A stretch of 64,000 nucleotides of DNA from the NCBI GenBank assembly GCA_946222885.1, contig CAMIAK010000008.1, forward strand, positions 66,113-130,112, given 5' to 3'. How positions within the stretch are numbered: position 1 is the stretch's first letter; the number at the start of each line of letters is the position of its first letter. This DNA comes from an uncultured Nesterenkonia sp. (lineage in GTDB: Bacteria; Actinomycetota; Actinomycetes; Actinomycetales; Micrococcaceae). The notes under the pieces are model-generated. The model made no database searches. It saw nothing but the letters and a program-made list of their open reading frames with translations, and was not told the DNA's origin. The position numbers and the translations under genes are program-made. Below are positions 44,783 to 54,624 of this stretch, piece after piece.

Positions 44783-44939
44783 GGTGGCACGTGTCCTTCC
44801 TGGACTCGGCTTGTCGATAAACCGTGATGGATGACTCGTAGGTGCCCGCGACGGACGGCCGGCCCCGCGTCACCGGGGCCTTCGACGGCCTCACCTGCTG
44901 AGGTTCTCAGTCCACCCTCTGCTGGCAGTCACGCCAGGA

Positions 44940-44982
44940 GAGTGCTAATCAATATTTAGCACTCTCCATAAGGGAGTGCAAG
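44940..44982 (-). promoter_or_regulatory. CIRCE element(s) of groL
   Basis: TTAGCACTC (44956-44964), N9, GAGTGCAAG (44974-44982) is a CIRCE with 7 of 9 matches in one arm. A perfect GAGTGCTAA (44940-44948) adds a third half-site, and a weak partner lies 9 nt before it. HrcA should bind here, about 160-200 bp upstream of groL. Confidence 0.85.
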
Positions 44983-45017
44983 ATGCCGCCGCACCCTATG
45001 CCCAGGAGCGAACAGGC

Positions 45018-45662
45018 TCACTGGCCGGGACCGTACTCCGCCCCCACGACGACGGCCACAGTGGAGAAGCTGTCGCTCTGCTGCACGGCGTCCACACCCA
45101 TGTCGGAGGCCAGCTGCTGGGCGAACTCCTCCTGGCCGGAGGGATAATAGATCGCGGGGGTGGCCTGATCACCCCAGGAGGGATCCCAGTTGTTCAGGGC
45201 GGTGACGTTGTAGCCCTGCTCCTCGATCTGGCTCTGCGCGTTGGCGGCGGTGCCCTCAGGCCCGTTGTAGTTGTAGACCTGGACGGGGGTCTCCATGTCG
45301 ACCTCGGCGGCACCCTCCTCGCCGTTCTGGCCTTCGCCCTCGCCGTTGGCGCCGTCCTCTTCACCGGCGTCCTCGCCGTCCTCGGCAGCGCCTTCCTCAC
45401 CCTCACCCTCGGCAGGCTCCTCCTGCTCCTCGGTGACGGCGCCGTCGCCCCCGTCGGCAGTGGTGTCGGCGTCGTCGTCGCCGAAGACCAGCCAGGAGAA
45501 CAGCCCGACCACCAGCACGACGGCGGCCAGCAGCGCGATCCACTTCATTCCGCCGCTGCGGCCCGCACCTGCTCCGGAGGCTCCCGGAGCGCGGTGCTTC
45601 CCGGCCTCTCCGGACTGGTAGGGCGGGACGTCGTCGAACTCGTCATGGGGGTGCTGGCTCAT
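45018..45662 (-). CDS. LytR_C domain membrane protein
   Basis: The 214-residue protein has a hydrophilic N-terminus, one transmembrane helix (about 39-60, MKWIALLAAVVLVVGLFSWLVFG), a long Glu/Gly/Asp-rich linker, and a C-terminal LytR_C domain (PVQVYNYNGPEGTAANAQSQ...VAVVVGAEYG). The LytR C-terminal domain accompanies wall-polymer ligases and occurs alone in Actinobacteria. It is coupled by ATGA overlap to the DUF3263 gene upstream. Confidence 0.85.
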   Translation of the reverse strand: MSQHPHDEFDDVPPYQSGEAGKHRAPGASGAGAGRSGGMKWIALLAAVVLVVGLFSWLVFGDDDADTTADGGDGAVTEEQEEPAEGEGEEGAAEDGEDAGEEDGANGEGEGQNGEEGAAEVDMETPVQVYNYNGPEGTAANAQSQIEEQGYNVTALNNWDPSWGDQATPAIYYPSGQEEFAQQLASDMGVDAVQQSDSFSTVAVVVGAEYGPGQ

Positions 45663-45907
45663 GGTTTCATCCTCCTCGCGCGCTGCCTGGCATCACGCTG
45701 GCGGCGCAGGCGCTTGACCAGCATGGGGTCGTGCGCGAGCGCCTCTTCGGTGTCGATCAGGCGATTCAGTGTCTGGTAGTACGCCACGGAGGTCATGCCG
45801 AGCTGGTCACGGATGGCCTGGTCCTTCGCGCCGGCGTATTTCCACCACTGGCGTTCGAGCGCCAGAATCTTCTCCTCCTCAGCGGAGAGTCCACTGCGTA
45901 CGTCCAC
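45659..45907 (-). CDS. DUF3263 family protein
   Basis: The 82-residue basic helical protein fits DUF3263: LSAEEEKILALERQWWKYAGAK...TSVAYYQTLNRLIDTEEAL...MLVKRLRRQRDAR. This actinobacterial family has an HTH-like look and may bind DNA, but no role is proven. It overlaps the LytR_C gene by ATGA and is divergent from ung, an arrangement conserved in many Actinobacteria. Confidence 0.88.
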   Translation of the reverse strand: MDVRSGLSAEEEKILALERQWWKYAGAKDQAIRDQLGMTSVAYYQTLNRLIDTEEALAHDPMLVKRLRRQRDARQRARRMKP

Positions 45908-45962
45908 GAGCCCATCCTACGGGGGTTCGGCGGAGTTCTCCGCCATATCCGCCGGCTGTGTG

Positions 45963-45991
45963 TTTGCACCGGGCAGGGCTATCGTTAGGCT
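45963..45991 (+). promoter_or_regulatory. ung promoter
   Basis: TTTGCA (45963-45968) and TAGGCT (45986-45991) are 17 bp apart, giving a transcript start near 45998. Confidence 0.45.
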
Positions 45992-46054
45992 GAGGACAGA
46001 GGCATGAGGGGTCAGCAACCTAGCAGCCGACAGGAACACGAGGATCTGGTCAGG

Positions 46055-46774
46055 ATGAGCACTATGAGCCGAACTGAGCAGGAGCAGGGACTCTCATCGT
46101 CGCTGATCGCGCCGCTGGAGCCGGCCTGGGAGGAGGCGCTGTCCTCCCAGGCGGAGCGCTTCGCCGCCGTCCGCGAGGAGCTGAGCCGGCGCCGCGAGCG
46201 GGGCGAGCAGATCCTGCCTGCCCCCACCCGCGTGCTGCGGGCCTTCCGGCAGCCCTTCGACCGCGTGAAGGTCCTGATCCTCGGGCAGGATCCCTATCCG
46301 ACGCAGGGCCACCCGATCGGCATGTCCTTCGCCGTGGCCCCGGACGTCCGCCCGCTGCCGCGCAGCCTGCAGAACATCTTCAAGGAGCTACACGACGACG
46401 TCGGCATCCCGCCCTCCGAGCACGGAGACCTGAGCACGTGGGCCCACCAGGGGGTGCTGATGCTCAACCGGGTGCTGACCGTCAGCGCCGGCACCCCCGG
46501 GTCGCACCGCGGCATCGGGTGGGAGGAGATCACCGAGGCCGCCGTCCGGGCCCTGGTGGACCGGGGCACACCCCTGGTCTCGATCCTGTGGGGCGCCGAC
46601 GCCCGGAAGATGGCGCCGCTGCTGGACCAGGGTGAGCACACTGAGGTCATCACCAGCCCGCACCCCTCCCCGCTCTCGGCCAGCCGGGGCTTCTTCGGCT
46701 CCAAGCCGTTCTCCCAGGCGAATGAGGCCCTGCAGCGGCTGGGCGCGGAGCCCATCGACTGGCAGCTGCGCTAG
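46055..46774 (+). CDS. ung: uracil-DNA glycosylase
   Basis: The 239-residue family-1 UDG excises uracil from DNA. It has the catalytic motif GQDPYPTQGHPIGMSF (Asp in GQDPYP) and the HPSPLSASRG loop near the end. ATG 46055 is preceded by GAGGA at 9 nt; ATG 46004, close to the transcript start, and ATG 46064 are alternatives. It is convergent with the ThrE-type gene, overlapping by 4 nt. Confidence 0.95.
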   Translation: MSTMSRTEQEQGLSSSLIAPLEPAWEEALSSQAERFAAVREELSRRRERGEQILPAPTRVLRAFRQPFDRVKVLILGQDPYPTQGHPIGMSFAVAPDVRPLPRSLQNIFKELHDDVGIPPSEHGDLSTWAHQGVLMLNRVLTVSAGTPGSHRGIGWEEITEAAVRALVDRGTPLVSILWGADARKMAPLLDQGEHTEVITSPHPSPLSASRGFFGSKPFSQANEALQRLGAEPIDWQLR

Positions 46775-48975
46775 CGGGTGCGGGCGCGGGAGCGCTCGTT
46801 GGACTGCAGGCTGGAGGTCAGCGGCCGCATGGAGACGTCGCCGAGCACGATGCCGGAGGCGATCGCCAGGATGATGATCATCGCGTTGAAGAGCTCCGCG
46901 AGGCCGCTCATCATGGACAGCACCATGGTGGTCTCGGGGTTCTCGATCGCGATCTGGTACATGCCGCGGAAGACCATCAGGCCCGGCAGCATGAACATCA
47001 TCGCCGGCACGGCCACCACCAGCTGCGGGGCCCCCATGCGCAGAGCCACCACACGGCCGAGCGCACCGACGATGGTCGCCCCGATGATCGGGGTCATCCG
47101 CTCGCCCAGCCCGATCAGCTCCCCTGCGTAGAACCCGGCGAAGCCGAGCGCGGAGACCGCCCCGATGGGAAGGACCATCCGCCAGCGCGCCTGCTCCACG
47201 ATCGCCGCGCTGGCCCCGGCGAAGAACACCAGCAGAATCAGCACCGGCGCCGGATAGATGCGGGTCAGCCCGTCGGCGATGACGATGTGCGGGGCCCCCA
47301 TGAGGTCCCAGATCACGACGGCGGCCATGATGCCCGCGGTCATCCCGGCGAAGGCGATCATCGAAGAGAGCAGACGGCCGGCCGAGGTGATCGGGAAGCC
47401 GTTGATCGCATCCTGGATCGCCGAGACCACGCGCGCCGAGGGCAGCAGGATCATCAGCGAGCCGGCCACCACCATGGAGGGGGTGATGTCCACGCCCATG
47501 GTGAAGGCTCCCATCGCGAGGAAGGACGCGACGAACCCTCCGGCGGCCAGCCCGAAATACTCCGGCACGCGCCAGGCGGTCAGCTGCCGGGTCAGCCACA
47601 GCACGATCAGCGTGCCGAAGAAGCCCAGAGTCGCATCCAGCAGGGGAGCGCCCAGGAAGCTGGCGAAGAAGCTGGCGAAGAACCCGCCGGCCAGGGTCAC
47701 CATCCAGCGCGGGAAGGGCTTGGGCTCCCGGGTGATCTCCTCGAGCCGCTTCTCGGCGTCGCTGCGCGTCATGCGGCCGGAGACGATGTCGGTGACCAGC
47801 TCGTGCACTGCGGCCAGCGCCTTGTAGTTGCCGGACCAGGAGCGGACCACCCGCACCCGGGAGTAGGGGATCTTGCCCTCGGGCGCCCAGTTGAGGCTGA
47901 TCGACTGGTTGGTGATGTCCACGTCGGTGTTCTTCATCCCGAAGGCCGCCGTGGTGGCGATGATGGAGGTCTCGACCTCCAGCGCGCCGGCGCCGTAGCG
48001 GAAGAGGGTCTCCCCCAGGTCCAGCACGAAGGCGATGGTGGCGGGCTCCTCCGTCTCCCCGGGCGCCTCGGCCTGCTGCGGGTTCGCGAAGGGCGTCCCC
48101 TCCAGCCGGTCGATGATCGGCACTGCGGAGGTCATCGGCGCCTCCGGGCGCATGATGCGCCGGAAGACCTGCTGGACCTGCTGCGGGTTGAGCTTCTGGT
48201 CGAAGACGGTGCGGTCGAAGAGCTGCTGGCTCTTCCGGCGCTGTTGGGTCAGCTTCTCCCGCAGCCGGGTGGGCCGCAGCACGGAGCGCCGGCGCAGCGG
48301 CACGGCCTCCAGCGAGGAGGAGGGCAGCGTCCCGGCGGCGGTGAAGGAGAGGTCCAGCAGGCCCGACGTCGGCCCCTGGTCCTGGCGGCGGGCGGAGTCG
48401 GCCGCTCGCTGCTCCCAGGCGGTGGTGGTCTCGGTGTTCCCGGTGGTGGGGATCTGCGGGCCCAGCGCCTCGGTCTGGGACCAGTCGCCGGCCTGCGGGA
48501 AGGTCTCCCAGTAGTCGCGGGCCCCGCCCTGGATGGGGTCGGAGGCGTAACGATTGGGCTCCATCGTATGGGGAGCCTCGGTCTCCGGGTAGGAGTAGGT
48601 GTGGGCGTCGAGGTCCTCGGCGGAGGAGGCGGAGACCGCGGAGCTGATCGCGGAGTAGGTCCGCTGGAACTCGGGGTCCGGGGTGAACTCGTGCCGGGCG
48701 GAGGGCTCTTCGCGCTCCTCAGCGGCGCGGCCGGCTGCCTCGGCGTCGTACTCCTCCCACTCCAGGGCGGCCTCGGCCTCGGTGGAGGCCTGCCAGGAGG
48801 AGGCGATGGAGGAGGTCAGCGACTTCACGAAGCCCCCGGAGGAGGGCTCATCGCCGGCGTCGTCGTCGGCGGCTGCCGAACGCACCACCGGGATGCCGGA
48901 GACGTCCGAGGTGGGCGAGGAGATCAGCGGATCGATCGCCTCGGGCTCGTAGCTCTCATCGCGCTCAGACGACAA
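46771..48975 (-). CDS. ThrE-type threonine/serine exporter with long N-terminal extension
   Basis: The 734-residue protein ends in a ThrE/ThrB-like export domain pair: a soluble DUF1212-type region (VLDLGETLFRYGAGALEVETSI...AAFGMKNTDVDITNQSISL) then about ten transmembrane helices. An unusually long acidic, low-complexity N-terminus of about 340 residues precedes them; ThrE in corynebacteria is near 490 residues. The start is TTG 48975 with AAGGAGG 6-7 nt upstream; extension to 49113 would run into tRNA-Val. Substrate is inferred from family. Confidence 0.85.
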   Translation of the reverse strand: MSSERDESYEPEAIDPLISSPTSDVSGIPVVRSAAADDDAGDEPSSGGFVKSLTSSIASSWQASTEAEAALEWEEYDAEAAGRAAEEREEPSARHEFTPDPEFQRTYSAISSAVSASSAEDLDAHTYSYPETEAPHTMEPNRYASDPIQGGARDYWETFPQAGDWSQTEALGPQIPTTGNTETTTAWEQRAADSARRQDQGPTSGLLDLSFTAAGTLPSSSLEAVPLRRRSVLRPTRLREKLTQQRRKSQQLFDRTVFDQKLNPQQVQQVFRRIMRPEAPMTSAVPIIDRLEGTPFANPQQAEAPGETEEPATIAFVLDLGETLFRYGAGALEVETSIIATTAAFGMKNTDVDITNQSISLNWAPEGKIPYSRVRVVRSWSGNYKALAAVHELVTDIVSGRMTRSDAEKRLEEITREPKPFPRWMVTLAGGFFASFFASFLGAPLLDATLGFFGTLIVLWLTRQLTAWRVPEYFGLAAGGFVASFLAMGAFTMGVDITPSMVVAGSLMILLPSARVVSAIQDAINGFPITSAGRLLSSMIAFAGMTAGIMAAVVIWDLMGAPHIVIADGLTRIYPAPVLILLVFFAGASAAIVEQARWRMVLPIGAVSALGFAGFYAGELIGLGERMTPIIGATIVGALGRVVALRMGAPQLVVAVPAMMFMLPGLMVFRGMYQIAIENPETTMVLSMMSGLAELFNAMIIILAIASGIVLGDVSMRPLTSSLQSNERSRARTR

Positions 48976-49007
48976 CGCCCCTCCTTCCAGGAGTACAACC
49001 ACAAAAG

Positions 49008-49028
49008 GACCCGGGAGGAACCCGGGTC
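49008..49028 (-). terminator. tRNA-Val terminator
   Basis: gacccggg (49008-49015) pairs with cccgggtc (49021-49028); on the minus strand ctttt follows. It lies between tRNA-Val and the ThrE-type gene. Confidence 0.75.
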
Positions 49029-49077
49029 TTCGCGGTGGAAACGGTCGGTGGTGCCTGATGAGCTCAGGCGCGGAATG

Positions 49078-49154
49078 TGGTGGATCTGAATGGACTCGAA
49101 CCATCGACCTCACGCGTGTGAAGCGTGCGCTCTAACCAACTGAGCTACAGATCC
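49078..49154 (-). tRNA. tRNA-Val(CAC)
   Basis: The minus strand folds with acceptor GGATCTG/CAGATCC, D-arm GCTC...GAGC, anticodon stem CACGC/GCGTG with loop TTCACAC (anticodon CAC), T-arm GTTCGAGTC, and encoded CCA. Confidence 0.95.
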
Positions 49155-49198
49155 CTGCGGCACGGATGCGCGCATCAGTGCCTAAGAAGATTAGCACC

Positions 49199-49238
49199 TC
49201 CGGGGCGCGGAGAAGAAATCCCCGCTCCGCGCCCCGGA
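49199..49238 (-). terminator. 13-bp stem after the SDR gene
   Basis: tccggggcgcgga (49199-49211) pairs with tccgcgccccgga (49226-49238), 11 nt past the stop codon. No T-tract follows. Confidence 0.55.
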
Positions 49239-49248
49239 AGGCGGAAGA

Positions 49249-49935
49249 TCAGCGGATCGCCTCCTCCAGAGGCGTCTCCCCGTCGAAGAAGTTCACCGTC
49301 TGCCGCACGGCCGAACCGGTGCTGAGCACATGGGCGATGGCCTCGGCGACGTTCTCCCGGGAGGTGTCCGCCGCCTCCGGGCCCTTCTCCGCGACCAGCC
49401 CGGAGATCTCGGCGGCCTCGAGCACCGTGACCCGTCGGGTGGCCGGCTCCAGGGTGAGCTTCCCCGGACCCAGGATGGTCCAGGCCAGACCGGTGCCGCG
49501 CAGATGGTTGTCCGCGTGATGCTTGGCCTCGGCATAGGGATAGAAGGAGTTCTCCGGGTCCAGGGTGTGGACGTCGGTCTCGCTGCGCGCATAGGAGACC
49601 ATCACATAGCGCCCGACGCCGGCCTGCCCGGCGGCCTCCATGGTGCGGATGGCGGCCTCGAGGTCCACCGCCCGGGTGCGGGCCGGGTCTCCTCCGCCTG
49701 CGCCCGCGGAGAACACGACGGCCTCGGCGCCGGAGAAGAGCTCGGCGAGGGAAGCGGTGTCTGCGGACTCGACGTCCAGCACCACCGGATTCGCCCCGGC
49801 GGCCGCGACGTCCTCGGCATGGGCGGGGTTGCGGATCACCGAGTCCACAGCGAAGCCCGCCTCCGCCAGCTTGGGGGCGGCGAGCAGGGCGATCTTGCCG
49901 TGCCCGCCGATGATGATCACTCGCTTCTCAGCCAT
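49249..49935 (-). CDS. NmrA-like NAD(P)-binding SDR protein
   Basis: The 228-residue atypical short-chain dehydrogenase starts with VIIIGGHGKIALLAAPKLAEAG (Rossmann glycine motif) and has VVFSAGAGGGDPARTRAVDLEA, YVMVSYARS and the YAEAKHHADNHLRGTGLAWTILGPG region. YwnB/NmrA-like members act in stress sensing or as reductases; the catalytic Tyr is conserved, so enzyme activity is possible. No partner gene is coupled. A -10-like TAATAC lies in the 5' region on the minus strand. Confidence 0.88.
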   Translation of the reverse strand: MAEKRVIIIGGHGKIALLAAPKLAEAGFAVDSVIRNPAHAEDVAAAGANPVVLDVESADTASLAELFSGAEAVVFSAGAGGGDPARTRAVDLEAAIRTMEAAGQAGVGRYVMVSYARSETDVHTLDPENSFYPYAEAKHHADNHLRGTGLAWTILGPGKLTLEPATRRVTVLEAAEISGLVAEKGPEAADTSRENVAEAIAHVLSTGSAVRQTVNFFDGETPLEEAIR

Positions 49936-50076
49936 GGGATCTCTCCTGATCGTCGGCGCCTGCGCTGTCCATCCGGGACAACAGGGAGATGCAGGAAGAA
50001 ATTTCTCCCATTTCGCAAAATAGGGCTTGCGTATTAAAAATCATCGCCGTAAGGTAGTACTCACTTGGGTGCGACA

Positions 50077-50103
50077 GGGGCCCGCCTGGTGCGGGCGGGC
50101 CCC
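50077..50103. terminator. GC-rich hairpin upstream of the SDR gene
   Basis: ggggcccgcc (50077-50086) pairs with ggcgggcccc (50094-50103) with a 7-nt loop. It lies in the 281-bp gap between the SDR start and the MFS stop; no gene is seen in that gap. Confidence 0.5.
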
Positions 50104-50147
50104 GCTTCCAAGAGCCAGACCTACTCTTCGCCAGAACTGAACACACA

Positions 50148-50190
50148 GAAGGGCCCGGCGGGATGATCAGTGCATCCCGCCGGGCCCTTC
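50148..50190 (-). terminator. terminator of the MFS gene at 50.2 kb
   Basis: gaagggcccggcgggat (50148-50164) pairs perfectly with atcccgccgggcccttc (50174-50190), a 17-bp stem 27 nt after the stop codon on the minus strand. Confidence 0.75.
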
Positions 50191-50216
50191 GCCGTGCGCT
50201 ATGAGTTGGTTGGGGG

Positions 50217-51740
50217 TCAGGAGGGAGCCTTCTCCGTATCCTCGATCTCCTCAGCACCCTCGCCGTCTCCCTCGGCCTTGGTGGCCCGGAGCGTCGCACC
50301 CAGGATGAGGGTTCCGATGCTCAGCAGGGCTGCCGTCCGGAACGCAGTCCGGAAGCCTTCCAGCGCAGCCTCATCCGCCGTGGCGCCCTCTGCGGCCGCA
50401 GCGGCGGCGCCGATCCCGACCACCGCCACCAGAGCGGCGGTGCCGATGGCGGCGGCGAGCTGCTGCAGCGTGTTCAGCGCGGCCGAGCCGTGGGAGTACA
50501 GCGGCTGCGGCAGCGGGTTCATCGCTGTGGTGAAGCCCGGGGTGAACAGCAGGGCCAGCCCGGCGGAGAGCACCACATGCAGCCCCAGAACCGCCCAGAT
50601 GGAGGTCTCCGGACCCAGCAGGCTCATCGCGAAGAGCGAGAGGACCAGGATCGCGGAGCCCGGGATCACCAGCGGCTTGGGGCCGACCTTGTCATAGAGC
50701 CTGCCGACCGCCGGAGCCATCAGCGCCATGAGAACGCCGCCGGGCAGCATGAGCAGCCCGGTCTCCAGTGTGCCCAGGCCGCGGGACTGCTGCAGGAACA
50801 TCGGCAGGATGATCAGCGCGCCGAAGAGGGCGATCATCATCAGCAGCATCATCAGCAGCGCACGGGTGTACATCGTGTAGGTGAAGGGCTTGAGGTTCAG
50901 CAGCGCGGCGTCGGTGCGCTGCAGGCGGACCTGCAGCAGCGCGAAGGCCACCAGGCAGAGCAGACCCAGGCCCAATGCGCCGAACGCGGTGACATCCGCC
51001 CCGGCCTCCGCAGCGGCGTCGAGGTCCTCGGTCCCATGACCGCCGCCGATCTGGCTGATGCCGTACACCAGGCCGCCGAAGCCGGGCACAGCCAGCAGCA
51101 GGGAAGGGATGTTCAACGCCTTGCCGGCGGTGCCGGGGGCGGGGTCCAGCCGCGGACGGCCCAACAGGAGGGCGATCACCGCGATCGGCAGGATGGTCAG
51201 GAACATCCAGCGCCAGTCGGCCAGCCAGAGGATGAACCCGGAGAGTGCCGGACCGGTGGCCGGGGCCACCGAGATCACGATGGCGATGTTGCCCATGACC
51301 ACACCGCGGCGGCGCAGCGGGACCAGGGTCAGCACGGTGGTCATCATCAGCGGCAGCATGATGGCGGTGCCGGCGGCCTGGACCACGCGGCCGGCCACCA
51401 GGAACTCGAAGCCGGGTGCCGCCGCACACAGGGCGGTGCCGGCGTTGAACAGCGCCATCGCGGTGGTGAAGACCCCGCGCAGGCTGAAGCGCTGGATGAT
51501 GTAGCCGGTGGTGGGGATGACCACGGCCAGGGTGAGCATGAACGCGGTGGTCAGCCACTGGACCACGGTCTCGGAGACCTGGAACTCCTCCATCAGCGGG
51601 GTCAGCGCCACGTTCATGATGGTCTCGTTGAGGATCATCACGAAGGCGGCGACCAGCAGCGCGCCGATGGTGAGCTTATCGGCCCGGGGCATCCTGTCCT
51701 CGGCGGACGCCTGCGGAGCGGGGGCGGTGGTGTCAGACAA
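50217..51740 (-). CDS. MFS multidrug exporter (DHA2/EmrB type)
   Basis: The 507-residue protein has about 14 hydrophobic helices, TTGYIIQRFSLRGVFTTAM after helix 2, and a motif C-like APATGPALSGFIL, marking the EmrB/QacA-type drug exporter group. The N- and C-terminal tails are charged. Start is TTG 51740 with GGAGG 8-9 nt upstream. No regulator is adjacent. The substrate is unknown. Confidence 0.9.
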   Translation of the reverse strand: MSDTTAPAPQASAEDRMPRADKLTIGALLVAAFVMILNETIMNVALTPLMEEFQVSETVVQWLTTAFMLTLAVVIPTTGYIIQRFSLRGVFTTAMALFNAGTALCAAAPGFEFLVAGRVVQAAGTAIMLPLMMTTVLTLVPLRRRGVVMGNIAIVISVAPATGPALSGFILWLADWRWMFLTILPIAVIALLLGRPRLDPAPGTAGKALNIPSLLLAVPGFGGLVYGISQIGGGHGTEDLDAAAEAGADVTAFGALGLGLLCLVAFALLQVRLQRTDAALLNLKPFTYTMYTRALLMMLLMMIALFGALIILPMFLQQSRGLGTLETGLLMLPGGVLMALMAPAVGRLYDKVGPKPLVIPGSAILVLSLFAMSLLGPETSIWAVLGLHVVLSAGLALLFTPGFTTAMNPLPQPLYSHGSAALNTLQQLAAAIGTAALVAVVGIGAAAAAAEGATADEAALEGFRTAFRTAALLSIGTLILGATLRATKAEGDGEGAEEIEDTEKAPS

Positions 51741-51853
51741 TCGGGAGCCTCCATCAGCCCTGCCCGGCGGCGCAGTCCACCCGCGGCGGGTCAGGGGTCA
51801 GAACGATCTGCGGACGGGAATCCCCTCCCATGAGAGGACGAACCGCAGACAAT

Positions 51854-51894
51854 GAGGAACGCCCGGAGCTGCTCTCGCATTCCGGGCGTTCCTC
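51854..51894 (-). terminator. tRNA-Thr terminator
   Basis: gaggaacgcccgga (51854-51867) pairs with tccgggcgttcctc (51881-51894), immediately 3' of tRNA-Thr on the minus strand. Confidence 0.7.
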
Positions 51895-51900
51895 CTCAGG

Positions 51901-51973
51901 AGCCCCCTGCCGGGTTCGAACCGACGACCTGCTGATTACAAATCAGCTGCTCTACCAGCTGAGCTAAGGAGGC
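51901..51973 (-). tRNA. tRNA-Thr(TGT)
   Basis: The minus strand folds with acceptor GCCTCCT/AGGGGGC, D-stem GCTC/GAGC, anticodon stem GCTGA/TCAGC with loop TTTGTAA (anticodon TGT), and T-stem GTCGG/CCGGC. CCA is not encoded. Confidence 0.94.
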
Positions 51974-52014
51974 GGGGCGCCGCGGGAGGACCGCGACGCC
52001 GGTTGGTCAGCTTA

Positions 52015-52926
52015 TCACTCTTCCTCGCCGGGCTCCCCGTCTCCGGAGCCCTCTTCCTCACCCTCATCGGCGGCGTCCTCGCCGTCGCCCTCAGTGTCCA
52101 CGTCCCCGGCCTCGCCGCCGTGGGCCTCGATGGCCTCGCTCACGGCCTGGGCGAAGCCGCCCTCGCGCCAGTCGCCGAGCAGCTCGCCGTCCACATAGAC
52201 GGTGGGGGTTCCGTTGAAGCCGTCCTGGGCCTGCGCCTGAGCGGTGGTGTAGCCGGTGAAGGCCCGGTAGGTTCCCTCCTCCACACATTCGGAGATGTCG
52301 GCGCCGAGCCCGCCGGCGATGCTGACCAGCTCGTCCTCGCTCACCTCGCCGCCGTAGGTGGCCTGGCCCAGGAAGCTGAAGTAGTTCTCCGGGGACTCCT
52401 CGGCCACACAGGCGATGGCGTTGTTGGCGCGCTGGGCGTACTGGCCCACGATGTTCACCGAGCGGTACTCCACGGTGATCTCACCGGCGTCGAGCCACTG
52501 GCCGATCTGCTCGTGGTTCTCCGCCTCGAAGGCCTGGCAGGAGGGGCAGGACGGGTCGGTGTAGATGACCACATGCGGGACCTCCTCATCGGCGCCCTCG
52601 ACTCCGGCCGGCACACTGCCTGCGTTGCCGGGGACCTCATCGGTGGTGACCTCGCCCAGGTCATCGCCGTCGAGCAGCTCCGTGGTGGAGGCCAGCTGGA
52701 AGCCGCCGTCCTCGTTCGCCGCCGCGGGTGCCGGGCCGGTGGTGTACTGGCCGCCTCCGCCGTCGCGGTTCACCACGAAGAAGGTCAGGCCGGCGACGAC
52801 GGCGATCGCCACCGCCACCACGCCGAGCCTGAGCAGCAGCGAGCGCGTGCGCTCCTTGCGCTCCTGCTCCTGCTGCATCTTCCGCGCCTGCTCGCGGGCG
52901 CTGCCGTTCTGCGAAGTCCGAGCCAT
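52015..52926 (-). CDS. membrane-anchored DsbA-like thiol oxidoreductase
   Basis: The 303-residue protein has a charged cytoplasmic start, one transmembrane helix (about 32-52, LLLRLGVVAVAIAVVAGLTFFVV), and a thioredoxin-fold DsbA domain with active site CPSC (in YTDPSCPSCQAFE). A DsbA-type helical insertion and the cis-Pro loop GTPTVYVDG follow. An acidic Glu/Gly tail ends it. ATG 52926 has GGAGA 5 nt upstream. It probably forms or isomerises disulfides in exported proteins; a VKOR/DsbB partner is not visible here. Confidence 0.9.
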   Translation of the reverse strand: MARTSQNGSAREQARKMQQEQERKERTRSLLLRLGVVAVAIAVVAGLTFFVVNRDGGGGQYTTGPAPAAANEDGGFQLASTTELLDGDDLGEVTTDEVPGNAGSVPAGVEGADEEVPHVVIYTDPSCPSCQAFEAENHEQIGQWLDAGEITVEYRSVNIVGQYAQRANNAIACVAEESPENYFSFLGQATYGGEVSEDELVSIAGGLGADISECVEEGTYRAFTGYTTAQAQAQDGFNGTPTVYVDGELLGDWREGGFAQAVSEAIEAHGGEAGDVDTEGDGEDAADEGEEEGSGDGEPGEEE

Positions 52927-53124
52927 CGATCTCTCCGATATGCGGTAGTTGGAAGGGGAAAGAAGCCTCATCCAGGGTAGCTCCTCACCGGCCCGCTCGT
53001 GCATTCCGGGCACGCCCGCCGCGGGAATCATCCCAGGTAGGCTTGCAGCAGGATGAGGGTGCGGAAGCGGGCCTCGTCCTCACAGCCGTACGGGAGGAAA
53101 GGGTGCATCGAATTGGCTGAAGGC

Positions 53125-54620
<1,496 letters not shown>

Positions 54621-54624
<4 letters not shown>

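Noticed and set aside
48976..49113. Longer N-terminus for the ThrE-type exporter
   Set aside because: It would extend into the tRNA-Val gene and its terminator; TTG 48975 has a strong Shine-Dalgarno.
49928..50299. Minus-strand frame of 123 codons in the SDR-MFS gap
   Set aside because: It runs through two strong hairpins and has Arg/Pro-rich non-conserved-looking sequence, so it is not credible as a gene.
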